Shown: positions 8,144 through 16,012 of the stretch, piece by piece
Layout: each line of letters begins with the position of its first letter
Numbering within the stretch: position 1 is the stretch's first letter
Assembly (NCBI GenBank): GCA_016839745.1
Contig: JAEOTS010000179.1
Span: 1-41,330 of the forward strand
From: Promethearchaeota archaeon
GTDB taxonomy: Archaea; Asgardarchaeota; Lokiarchaeia; Sigyniarchaeales; SOKP01
Direction of reading: 5' to 3'
Length of the DNA stretch: 41,330 bases
The notes under the pieces: model-generated
The model's input: only the letters and a program-made list of their open reading frames with translations
Told to the model about the DNA's origin: nothing
The model's database searches: none
Translations under genes and position numbers: made by a program

Positions 8144-9709
8144 ATGGAAAGATTTATATCAAAAAAAATTTCTTCTGAAGAATTATCTATATTAGATAAT
8201 AATTCAGAATGGTTAGGAATTCCAAAAAGCCATTTAATGGAATGTGCAGGCTATTCATTCACAAATGAAATTATAGCTCAAGGTTTTGTTAAAGAAAAGA
8301 CAAAAGTGGCGATTTTCTGTGGGACAGGGAATAATGGTGGAGACGGTTTTGTCGTAGCTCGGCATTTATCTTCCTATGGAGTAAAAGTTTTAGTGATTTT
8401 GGTTGGAACACCTGACAAGATAAGAACAAAAGAAGCCCGAATTAATTGGAATATAATATACAACCATCTTAACTACTCAATTAAGACCAGATTCATTAAG
8501 GATTCGACCGATACTAAGGATATTATGAAAATATTTGAACAAGATCAGGCTTATTCCTTAATTGTAGATGGATTATTAGGTACTGGAATAAAAGGCAAAA
8601 TTAGGGAGCCATGTTCTTCAGCAATAGATTTGATAAACAGCATCAAAGAAAAAGAAAAAGAGCGCATTAAAGTTGCTTCCATAGACGTACCTTCAGGATT
8701 AGATCCGGATACAGGAAAAAGTCCCGATAAAGCTGTACTATCAGATTTAGTGGTAACTTTCCATCGAGTAAAAAAAGGATTGAAAACAACAGCAAAATAT
8801 AAGGTAATCGAGAAATCTATTGGTATTCCCCCCGAAGCAAGTATTTTTGTTGGAAAAGGCGACTTACTAGCTAACTTAAAAATTAGAAATGTTGATAACC
8901 ATAAAGGAGAATTTGGAAGGGTATTAGTCATCGGGGGTTCAAAAAATTATTCCGGCGCTCCTGCGTACACTTCCTTAGCGTGTATTCAGTTTGGATGTGA
9001 TTTAGTTATAACTTACGTTCCAGAAATTATTGGCGATGTTATACGTTCCTTTTCTCCGAATATGATAGTGAGAACCAGTCCGGGAGATTGGCTAACAACA
9101 AAAGCTTTTGAAGAAGTATCATGGCTAGCTGATTGGGCAAACACAATCGTTATTGGCCCAGGATTAGGAACTGAAAAATCAAGCGAAGAACTCTTAATAA
9201 AAATATTCGAAAATGGCGATATAGCTAAAAAATCTTTTATTATAGATGCTGACGCTTTGAAATTAATAAAAACACATCTGGATTTAATTAAAGGGAAGAA
9301 AGTTGTTTTAACACCACATGAGGGAGAATTAAAGATAATCTCGGGTATTGATTTACCACCCTATAACGAAATTGAAAAAAGGAGTGCAGAAATCTTCAAA
9401 ATATCGAAAAAACTAGGAGTTACTTTGTTAGTAAAGGGACCATACGATTACATTAGTAATGGTAATCTGTTAAAAATAAATAAAACCGGATGCCCTGAAA
9501 TGTCAATTGGCGGAACTGGAGATGTCCTTGCTGGTTTATGCGCTAGTTTTTTAACAACGGGCAGTAATTTATTCCAAGCTGCGTGTTCTGCTTCTTTTCT
9601 TAACGGATATATAGGAGAATATTGTAAGAAAATAACTGGGCCTAGATTTACAGCTATCGACATGATAAATAAAATTAATGATGGAATCTTGGACTTATTA
9701 AAAAAATAA
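8144..9709 (+). CDS. nnr: Bifunctional NAD(P)H-hydrate epimerase / ADP-dependent dehydratase
   Basis: The 521-residue protein has two domains. The YjeF_N epimerase (1 to about 225) has NNGGDGFVVARHL, VDGLLGTGIKG and SIDVPSGLDPDTGK. The YjeF_C dehydratase (about 245-521) has a ribokinase-like fold with GRVLVIGGSKNYSGAP, VIGPGLGTE, IIDADALKLI, LTPHEGEL and GGTGDVLAGLCASF. Together they repair the damaged hydrates NADHX and NADPHX, using ADP or ATP in the dehydratase step. Length and domain order are normal for archaea and bacteria. It is transcribed divergently from the SDR gene, with about 107 bases between them. Confidence 0.95.
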   Translation: MERFISKKISSEELSILDNNSEWLGIPKSHLMECAGYSFTNEIIAQGFVKEKTKVAIFCGTGNNGGDGFVVARHLSSYGVKVLVILVGTPDKIRTKEARINWNIIYNHLNYSIKTRFIKDSTDTKDIMKIFEQDQAYSLIVDGLLGTGIKGKIREPCSSAIDLINSIKEKEKERIKVASIDVPSGLDPDTGKSPDKAVLSDLVVTFHRVKKGLKTTAKYKVIEKSIGIPPEASIFVGKGDLLANLKIRNVDNHKGEFGRVLVIGGSKNYSGAPAYTSLACIQFGCDLVITYVPEIIGDVIRSFSPNMIVRTSPGDWLTTKAFEEVSWLADWANTIVIGPGLGTEKSSEELLIKIFENGDIAKKSFIIDADALKLIKTHLDLIKGKKVVLTPHEGELKIISGIDLPPYNEIEKRSAEIFKISKKLGVTLLVKGPYDYISNGNLLKINKTGCPEMSIGGTGDVLAGLCASFLTTGSNLFQAACSASFLNGYIGEYCKKITGPRFTAIDMINKINDGILDLLKK

Positions 9710-9802
9710 ATATTTGGACGAATTATCTTAAAAATTAGATTTTTAAGTGATTAATTCACATTTTATTTAGAATAATTTATTTCATAAATGTTTATTAACA
9801 CC

Positions 9803-9830
9803 TAACCTATTATTATAGTATAAATTTTAT
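9803..9830 (+). promoter_or_regulatory. Putative promoter of the gelsolin-domain gene with shared 12-mer
   Basis: The 12-mer TAACCTATTATT (9803-9814) is followed at once by a TATA-like stretch, TATAAATTTTAT (9819-9830), about 30-40 bases before the TTG start. The identical 12-mer occurs before the TATA-like stretch of the Roadblock gene (10874). It could be a BRE-like or regulator-binding element. Confidence 0.4.
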
Positions 9831-9860
9831 TTCTTTCAATAACAGAGAAAAATTAATTGG

Positions 9861-10718
9861 TTGAGAATATTGGGAACGCAAATTTTCGAAATTGTTGAAG
9901 ATGGAACAACTCAAGAGCTTACAACAGATGGTGCTATTAAAGATATACTTCTAACAACTAAATGTTATGTGTTAGTTGCTGATGAGTATCGTAAAGTATA
10001 TCTATGGAAAGGAATCGAGAGCAATGTAAGATCCAAATTTATTGGAGCAAAACGAAGTCAGGATATACGAGGTCAAGTCGGTCTTATGTATGCAGTAATC
10101 CCTTTAGATGAAGGTGAAGAGGAACCGGATTTTTTAAAACTCATTGGAGGAAAAACTGAAGGTGGCATCGCTCAAGAGATTAAATTTGAAGCTGCTCCAG
10201 CAAGTGTTTCAACTCCATCAGTCCACCCTCTAAGAGATAAAGACCCTTTTGGAATTCCAAAACCTGCTGAAGGGATGAACATAGCTGGTTCGAAAGACAG
10301 ACTTTCTCAAAATACTGGACCTCTCTATACGGGAAAAGAGTCATTTTCCTCCCTCATTCAAGAAGAAACGCATATTAATTTTGACGAAATAATGCGAAAA
10401 TTAGAAGAGATTAAAATACCTGATGGATTTGAAAGAGAATTAATAATCATCGGCGATCACGCTTACTCTGTCGTCGAGAAAGTTCAGAATTTTTTAGGAA
10501 AGAAGCAAGTTACAAAGGAGATTTCTAAAGTAGGAGCGATTCCAGAAGGCGTATTTTTTGCTGAAGATTATTCTCCTCGAGTGTTAAGTGAAAATGGAAA
10601 AATCTTGGCCATAGAATTTCTTAAGCGTATTGGTGGTCCAATGGATGCTAAAGTAGAATATAAATCCAAGAAGGAAATTTTAAAAGATCAAATCAAAACG
10701 CAATTGGAATATAAATAG
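9861..10718 (+). CDS. Gelsolin-domain protein
   Basis: The protein has 285 residues and starts with TTG; the next in-frame ATG falls inside the domain. Residues about 25-97 match a single gelsolin-type repeat: CYVLVADEYRKVYLWKG, then SKFIGAKRSQDIR, then VIPLDEGEEEPDFLKLIGG. This is the same order as the eukaryotic pattern of strand, WKG, a helix after a basic stretch and GxEPxxF. A Pro/Ser-rich linker (about 112-160) leads to a second, unrecognised alpha/beta region (about 175-270). Gelsolin repeats bind, sever or cap actin filaments, and Asgard archaea are known to encode them. Here one repeat plus a novel tail suggests actin binding combined with another interaction. It leads a group with Roadblock and VWA genes. 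Confidence 0.75.
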   Translation: MRILGTQIFEIVEDGTTQELTTDGAIKDILLTTKCYVLVADEYRKVYLWKGIESNVRSKFIGAKRSQDIRGQVGLMYAVIPLDEGEEEPDFLKLIGGKTEGGIAQEIKFEAAPASVSTPSVHPLRDKDPFGIPKPAEGMNIAGSKDRLSQNTGPLYTGKESFSSLIQEETHINFDEIMRKLEEIKIPDGFERELIIIGDHAYSVVEKVQNFLGKKQVTKEISKVGAIPEGVFFAEDYSPRVLSENGKILAIEFLKRIGGPMDAKVEYKSKKEILKDQIKTQLEYK

Positions 10719-10873
10719 AATGCGTTTTTAACTCTGTTCCTTTATTACATCCAACTTTAAAGAATTTTTATACTTTTCTTCAAATAATTTTATTTTAAGA
10801 TAAGTTAATAGTTTTAATGGTAAAAGGTTCTATTAGTATCTTATACTAAACATAGCGAAACTTTAAAACGATT

Positions 10874-10907
10874 TAACCTATTATTTTATAAATATAAATA
10901 TTTAAGT
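10874..10907 (+). promoter_or_regulatory. Putative promoter of the Roadblock gene with shared 12-mer
   Basis: The sequence TAACCTATTATT (10874-10885) is followed directly by a very A/T-rich TATA-like segment (10886-10907), about 70-100 bases before the ATG at 10976. The 12-mer is identical to that at 9803. The 257-base gap between the gelsolin and Roadblock genes holds no ORF that I can support. Confidence 0.35.
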
Positions 10908-10975
10908 CCGAAAATTATATTTTATATTAATTAAAGAAGAATTATAATAGAAATTAAAAGTCAGAGAATATTCAA

Positions 10976-11365
10976 ATGAGCGATTTAACTCAAGAACAAG
11001 CTAGCAGTCTTTCAAGATTTCTTGGAAATATAACAGAACACACTGAATTAGAAGCTCTTGCATTAGTAACCAATGATGGCTTACGACTTGCTTTTTCATG
11101 CATCCCCGATTACGATGTTGACCCCGATTTATTTTCGAGTTTAAGTGCTGTAGTAATGCAAAGTGGCCACGATGCAATCGACTCTATGGGGTACACTAAT
11201 TTGCTAGAGGTTGTACTTCGAGGCTCTAATGCGTTTATTATCCTTTCTGGGGCAGGAAGATTCTTCCTCATGGGAGCTAGTAGAAAAATTGAAGATCTAG
11301 GCAAAATTGTTACAGTATTTCGCTACTATGCAAGCGAGATATCTAAAAGGTATCCAATAACATAG
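10976..11365 (+). CDS. Roadblock/LC7-domain protein
   Basis: The 129-residue protein has the size of a stand-alone Roadblock/LC7 domain. The pattern is an N-terminal helix (SSLSRFLGNITEHTE), strand ALALVTNDGLRLAF, a long helix (DLFSSLSAVVMQSGHDAI), strands LLEVVLRGSNAFIILSGA and RFFLMGAS, and a final helix (LGKIVTVFRYYASEI). Such domains dimerise and bind small GTPases, for instance as MglB-type activators or Ragulator-like scaffolds, and they are very numerous in Asgard genomes. The MglA-like GTPase at 24833 is a candidate partner but is 13 kb away. The gene lies 63 bases before the VWA gene, probably in one unit. Confidence 0.8.
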   Translation: MSDLTQEQASSLSRFLGNITEHTELEALALVTNDGLRLAFSCIPDYDVDPDLFSSLSAVVMQSGHDAIDSMGYTNLLEVVLRGSNAFIILSGAGRFFLMGASRKIEDLGKIVTVFRYYASEISKRYPIT

Positions 11366-11428
11366 AATTTGAAAGAATTTTATTCTGTTTATGAAAAAAT
11401 GTTAAGAAAATAAGAAAGTTGATAAATA

Positions 11429-13699
11429 TTGTCAGAAATTAAGATTTTTGTTGATGTAAGCGAAGGTACCTCGGATAAAGTAGTTATCTGTCAAGAAAAT
11501 GCTGATAAATTGGGGACTAAAAACGGAGCTTCAATTGAAGTTCATAACCCAGATAACGGAAAAAAAGCAACTGCAGTTATAGAAATTTCTAATATGGTAC
11601 TAGATTTTGCTGGTCAAGTTTCTAAAAACATTGTCGATTCGCTGGATTTTATGGGTGTTGAGTTAATTCTTCGACCTATGAGTGCTGCTGGATTACTCAC
11701 CCCTACATTACAAATTCCGAAAGTTCCAAAGGTAGCACCAGTCGCTCCTCCTGCCACTTCACCATCTAAAACAAAACTAACGCCTTTACCTACAAAACCT
11801 CCTCAATTGACGCCTTCTAGACCAACACCTCAACCCCTCCCAGTATCATCCCCTCCACAACCAGTTTCTGGACATGTTCCACTCCCAACTCCACAACCTG
11901 AGGCTACACCCACGCCCCAATTAATACCTAAACAAACACCTACTCCCGTTCAAATACCCAAACCTACTCCTCCACCACAACCAACTATGGCCCCCGCACC
12001 ACAATTATCTCCTACACCCTCCCCCCCAACTCCAACACCGCTACCTCAAATCCCACCACCTCAAAGGAGTCAACCCCCCGTGAGACAAATCCCAATACCA
12101 ACTCCCGGACAGGATTATGGTGCTCCCGCGGCTCCAGCAGATCCATACCCAAATAGAATTGATGTGAACATGTTAAGTAGTCAAAAAAATGGGATTGTCC
12201 TAACTCCTATTGTAGACGATTCCGTTGAAGGAGGACGCGTCAAATTAAGTAGTACGGTTGTTCAGCAATTAGGATTAGGGCAAGGGATGTTAATCGGATG
12301 GGAAGATCCACTCACACGTGCTTTAGGATCTGCTAGGATTGATCAAGGTATGATCAGTCCTTCTGAGATTAGGATGAGTAGAGACACTAAAGAAGACACG
12401 AATATTTTCGCCGAACAATTAGCAGTGTTTTCCACTGAACCTCCAATTCAAAAAGCTTCTGAGCTCATGTTAGAAGTACAATCGCAACCAAATTTAATGG
12501 GATACGCACTGGTAAGTCCAAGAACACAACACTCTCTCTCACTTGCTCAAGACAACATTCTTGCTTTTGAAGACGAACTGACGGGAGCTATCGGAGCAGG
12601 CAAAGTAGAAATATTAGAATCTGTACCTGATAACACTATCATTATTGATAGTGAAATCTTGGAAGCGTCAGGAATCGGAAGTTTTGAAGTTAAGGTATAT
12701 AAAAATCTTCGACCGATAATTCCTTTACAAAATATATCACTCGGGATTTCACCAATCTCCGGTGAAAATATGTGGGAAATAATTAGTACTGCTCGACAGA
12801 ATGTTGCCTCACTTAAAGGGTGGTTAGCTAATTATGTAATTTTCAAGGGAATAAAGTTAAGATGGAGTGCCGTAAATATAGCATGCTCAATCCTTTCAAC
12901 TACTCCAGACTTAACTGGTGATATTTTAGCACAAGTTAATGAAAATACTGCTATAAATCTAAGCCCAACCGGTCTAGTCCCGTTCAATGCTATATTAATA
13001 ATTGATATTAGCCGCTCAATGATGGCTCGAGATGTGTTCGTGACTAATATCGCTCCTGCGATTGAAGGTATTAAAGCGGCTATGGAATCACGGGAAATTC
13101 AAGAATTTTTAAAACATTTCAAAGCGGGTATTAATATCCCTAGAAGAATTTCGGCAGCTTTTGCAGCAGTTCTTTTCTTAAGTGAAAAGGTTGGACGAGG
13201 ATTTGGGGAGAAAGTCTCTGTTATTCGATTCGCAGACGAAACTCAAATACTTCCTTTTGGGAACAGCTATTATATGGATTCAGCCAGCGGAAAAAAAGGA
13301 GTTTTAGAAGATGCGGCACGCATGATTGTAGATCGCATAGGAAATGCATACGGTCAAAGCACAAATATGGGACAAGCAATGATTAAAGCTCACCAAGTAT
13401 TGACGGAATTTGATAAAATGAGTCCTGGGAATCCGCAACCCACAATGATTATTCTCCTTACAGATGGAATTCCAACCGATGGAGATGATTTTCTTAAAAC
13501 GATCAAAATATTTGCAGAAAATCCAAATGTAGTAATATACATCGTTGGTCTCGGGAATCCTGATGATGAAATGATGACACGAGCAGCAGCTTTGTGCGGT
13601 GGAGAATATTTCAAACCAGAAGATGCTGGAGAACTATTGATATGGTATTCCAAAAGAGCTCGAGATTTAACTGTTAAGATGAAAGCTCATAAAGGATAA
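11429..13699 (+). CDS. Proline-rich VWA-domain protein with double-psi-barrel-like N-terminal regions
   Basis: The protein has 756 residues and starts with TTG. Residues 1-85 resemble a double-psi beta-barrel of the CDC48 N-domain type (ENADKLGTKNGASIEV). Residues about 93-240 are a long Pro/Thr/Gln linker with many PxP and poly-Pro runs. Residues about 245-445 seem to hold two more barrel-like repeats (QQLGLGQGMLIGWEDPLT and AQDNILAFEDELTG). A helical segment follows, then a C-terminal VWA domain with a complete MIDAS: DISRS near 525, T in QSTNMGQAM near 644, and D in LLTDGIPTDGD near 678. VWA domains bind protein partners through a metal. The neighbours suggest a scaffold connected to gelsolin, actin or Roadblock functions; that is inference. 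Confidence 0.75.
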   Translation: MSEIKIFVDVSEGTSDKVVICQENADKLGTKNGASIEVHNPDNGKKATAVIEISNMVLDFAGQVSKNIVDSLDFMGVELILRPMSAAGLLTPTLQIPKVPKVAPVAPPATSPSKTKLTPLPTKPPQLTPSRPTPQPLPVSSPPQPVSGHVPLPTPQPEATPTPQLIPKQTPTPVQIPKPTPPPQPTMAPAPQLSPTPSPPTPTPLPQIPPPQRSQPPVRQIPIPTPGQDYGAPAAPADPYPNRIDVNMLSSQKNGIVLTPIVDDSVEGGRVKLSSTVVQQLGLGQGMLIGWEDPLTRALGSARIDQGMISPSEIRMSRDTKEDTNIFAEQLAVFSTEPPIQKASELMLEVQSQPNLMGYALVSPRTQHSLSLAQDNILAFEDELTGAIGAGKVEILESVPDNTIIIDSEILEASGIGSFEVKVYKNLRPIIPLQNISLGISPISGENMWEIISTARQNVASLKGWLANYVIFKGIKLRWSAVNIACSILSTTPDLTGDILAQVNENTAINLSPTGLVPFNAILIIDISRSMMARDVFVTNIAPAIEGIKAAMESREIQEFLKHFKAGINIPRRISAAFAAVLFLSEKVGRGFGEKVSVIRFADETQILPFGNSYYMDSASGKKGVLEDAARMIVDRIGNAYGQSTNMGQAMIKAHQVLTEFDKMSPGNPQPTMIILLTDGIPTDGDDFLKTIKIFAENPNVVIYIVGLGNPDDEMMTRAAALCGGEYFKPEDAGELLIWYSKRARDLTVKMKAHKG

Positions 13700-14030
13700 C
13701 CTTCATTTCTATCTTTTTTATCTTTTGTCGAAATAAAAAATCAAATTTTGTTCTCTAAAGATGTCTCAAATTATTGTACATTATATAAAATTTTTATACT
13801 AATAATTTAATAATCAATTTTAGTTTTTACTTATAATTGTTATAAAATTAAAGGATTAGATTTTTCTGTTTTATGATTTTTTCTTTTAGTGCTTTAATTA
13901 TACCTTCTGCTTCTATATATCAATCAGTCTTATCTGATTGGCAAACAATGGTAGATAGCATATATCATGTATAAACTACTCAAACAAGAATCATTCCTAA
14001 AAATGATTTTAGTAATAGGAAAAATGGGGT
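13700..14030. other. Intergenic stretch with a 7-bp hairpin, no gene seen
   Basis: These 331 very A/T-rich bases lie between the VWA gene and a small minus-strand gene. No ORF with protein-like composition was found. The only structure noticed is a perfect inverted repeat CAATCAG-TCTTAT-CTGATTG at 13921-13940. It could be a small RNA hairpin or an operator, but nothing else supports either. Confidence 0.3.
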
Positions 14031-14198
14031 TTATAAGGTTGAACCCCAATTATAACCGCATCTTTTGCAAGTATATTTAGGACTATTAAGATTATTATTT
14101 AGGATTATCATCGGCGGTCGGTTAGTTCTTATTTCGTCTCCTATTGCACCGCATTCTGGGCAGCGCTCTATTTCATCATCTTTATGAAAACTTCCCAT
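14031..14198 (-). CDS. Small zinc-ribbon protein
   Basis: This 55-residue ORF on the minus strand starts with ATG at 14198 and stops at 14031. The sequence carries two zinc knuckles, CPECG (residues 13-17) and CKRCG (residues 44-48), the standard CxxC...CxxC arrangement of TFIIS/RPB9-like zinc ribbons, followed by aromatic YNW. Between the knuckles is a short beta-hairpin-like segment (NRPPMIILNNN). It may bind nucleic acid or an RNA polymerase-type partner. A palindrome and a TATA-like element lie just upstream, so it appears to have its own promoter. The neighbouring gene at 14327 also ends in a zinc ribbon. Confidence 0.6.
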   Translation of the reverse strand: MGSFHKDDEIERCPECGAIGDEIRTNRPPMIILNNNLNSPKYTCKRCGYNWGSTL

Positions 14199-14225
14199 AC
14201 AAATCAATAATCGTTAACTGAAAAT

Positions 14226-14246
14226 GTACTATACGAATAATAGTAC
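14226..14246 (-). promoter_or_regulatory. 21-bp palindrome, probable operator of the zinc-ribbon gene
   Basis: GTACTAT (14226-14232) and ATAGTAC (14240-14246) form a perfect 7-bp inverted repeat with a 7-base spacer. On the minus strand it lies immediately downstream of a TATA-like TTATTTAAAG (14247-14256) and 28 bases before the start codon at 14198. It therefore overlaps the expected transcription start, where an archaeal repressor would bind. Confidence 0.45.
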
Positions 14247-14326
14247 TTTAAATAAGAAGCACTTTAAGTAAAATTTTTAATCACCAAAGTTATTTTACTA
14301 AAATTTTCTAGCATGCATGAAAAACA

Positions 14327-15205
14327 CTACTCTGGATAGTTGGATCTAAAATCTCCTCTTGAATAACCACATCTAAGACATAAGGGATATTCTTCTTTCC
14401 TTATCTTGATCTTGTTTGAACCGCATGAAGGACATCTTAATATACTCATTGGGGGGAAATATATTAGGGGATCATCCAATGAAAATGGTAATTCGTTATC
14501 AAGAATAATTGATGCCCGCGGCAAGTTAGTTCCATATTTTTCTCTTATGGGTAGAGCTATCTTAGCAGCATTAGATTTCGCTTTTGCAGTAGTATTACAG
14601 CCTTCCCATAACCATTCTTTAAAATGCTGAGGATCAATAAACAAAAGAATGTGATCGTTGTGCAATAAGTCTTTCGATTTTACATCAGGATCCAAAATTA
14701 GTTCTTCAAAATATCCGCCCCTTCTCCTGCGATCAAGCCTAATCAGTGAGAACATTTTTTGCTCGTCCAATTCGTTAAAAACTTTAAATTGAAAGACTAT
14801 AAAATTCCTGTTATTGAGAGCCGTTTCAAGATGTGTTTTTGGAGTTATGTGTTCAAGGGTAGATTCTTTGGGAATTATTCTTCTTTTTGATGGAGACCTA
14901 GAGTTTTCCACTTGATAAAACTTGAAAAAAATTTCCTCGGGTATAATTTGCTCGGGAAGCCCTCTTTTTAGAGCTTTTGTAAATAATTTTGATAGTCTTT
15001 CTTTAAAATCATTTACATCGTAGGCATCTATAATTCTAGTACCACTTGGGATATGTCTCTTAGGATCTACTTCGACATCAATATATGAGAAGATATATTG
15101 ATAGTTACGTTTTCTATCTGTTTTTCGATATGTAATATCAAAAATTAATATGGGTTTATGTCCAACCCTAAGTTCGAAGTTTTTAATTTGTTCGTTCTTT
15201 ATCAT
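14327..15205 (-). CDS. Uncharacterised protein with C-terminal zinc ribbon
   Basis: The protein has 292 residues from the ATG at 15205; a TTG two codons upstream is also possible. The first 90 residues alternate beta strands and basic segments (ILIFDITYRKTDRKRNYQYIF). The middle (about 130-250) is alpha/beta and contains FLxLIRLDRRRRGGYFEEL-like and HILLFIDPQHFKEWLWEG segments. The last 40 residues form a zinc ribbon with CPSCG and CLRCG. I do not recognise the family. The arginine-rich patch and zinc ribbon suggest binding to nucleic acid or to another charged partner. It shares strand and zinc-ribbon type with the 55-residue gene at 14031. Confidence 0.6.
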   Translation of the reverse strand: MIKNEQIKNFELRVGHKPILIFDITYRKTDRKRNYQYIFSYIDVEVDPKRHIPSGTRIIDAYDVNDFKERLSKLFTKALKRGLPEQIIPEEIFFKFYQVENSRSPSKRRIIPKESTLEHITPKTHLETALNNRNFIVFQFKVFNELDEQKMFSLIRLDRRRRGGYFEELILDPDVKSKDLLHNDHILLFIDPQHFKEWLWEGCNTTAKAKSNAAKIALPIREKYGTNLPRASIILDNELPFSLDDPLIYFPPMSILRCPSCGSNKIKIRKEEYPLCLRCGYSRGDFRSNYPE

Positions 15206-15569
15206 TTTCAAGTTTGTTCTCTCTCCATTCTTTTCTTTATATTTTTCTCTTTTTTCTTTTTACATCGTCACTACTGTAGGATTCCATATAAACCAGTTTT
15301 CAAAATATGTATAGTAGTAATAGAAACGTGAATTTATTGTTGAAATTATAACCATTTCTAATAAATAAATAATTTTACAAATATATATAATTTTAAAAGA
15401 ATATATTGGAATCGGTATATCAGTTCAGTACAAGGAATAAATATATATCAAGATGATAGTATTAATAATTAAGAAGAAGTAGTTAAATAATACGTAAGGA
15501 ACAATTACAATTAAAAGGTAATAATTTAATAATACTTATAACAAAAACAAACAAATTGTGTTCAGATTA
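15206..15569. other. Divergent intergenic region, promoter DNA only
   Basis: These 364 A/T-rich bases separate the minus-strand zinc-ribbon gene from the + strand AbrB-ACT gene and must hold both promoters. TATA-like candidates occur near 15382-15400 and 15440-15450. I found no ORF, tRNA or convincing repeat here. Confidence 0.4.
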
Positions 15570-15974
15570 ATGAAAGAAGTCAAAATTCTTACAATAGACG
15601 AACGAGGAAGGATAGTTATTCCACAAATCGTAAGAAAATCGTTAGGAATTACAACTAATTCACAACTAATGATGATCAGCGACTCAGAAATAAAGGAAAT
15701 AAAGATTACTCCAATTGGCTTACGGGATGAAAGTAACCTTATTAAATTGAGAATTACAATGGGAGATACTCCTGGAGCGTTAGCAAAATTAGCAACTACT
15801 TTTGGAGATTTAAAGCTTAGCATGATGTATAGCGAAGCAGTTATAGTTGAAAAAGACAAAACAGCTGTATGGACCGTTATTTCAGAGAGTCCAGATTTTA
15901 CCTTAGAAGAACTTGAAAATGTTTTAAAAGAAAAGGGAGAAGCACTTAAAATAGAATTCCTCTCACTAGAATAG
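15570..15974 (+). CDS. AbrB/SpoVT-type DNA-binding domain fused to an ACT domain
   Basis: The protein has 134 residues from the ATG at 15570; GTG at 15558 would add four. Residues 1-45 are a swapped-hairpin AbrB/MazE-like domain: ILTIDERGRIVIPQIVRKSLGI, the usual 'D.kGRivIP..iR..lgi' pattern. Residues about 57-134 are an ACT-like ligand-binding domain: KLRITMGDTPGALAKLATTF, then KLSMMYSEAVIVEKDKTAVWTVI. The protein probably binds DNA as a dimer and responds to a small molecule such as an amino acid. It is the first gene of the co-directional run that includes the actin-like gene, with 38 bases before the next ORF, so it may regulate that run. Confidence 0.8.
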   Translation: MKEVKILTIDERGRIVIPQIVRKSLGITTNSQLMMISDSEIKEIKITPIGLRDESNLIKLRITMGDTPGALAKLATTFGDLKLSMMYSEAVIVEKDKTAVWTVISESPDFTLEELENVLKEKGEALKIEFLSLE

Positions 15975-16012
15975 GTTATATTAATTAATTATAAGATTGT
16001 TGATTAAGTCGT

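Noticed and set aside
13921..13940. Hairpin CAATCAG/CTGATTG as a possible small RNA or C/D box RNA
   Set aside because: No convincing C and D boxes and no promoter; a 7-bp repeat is expected by chance.
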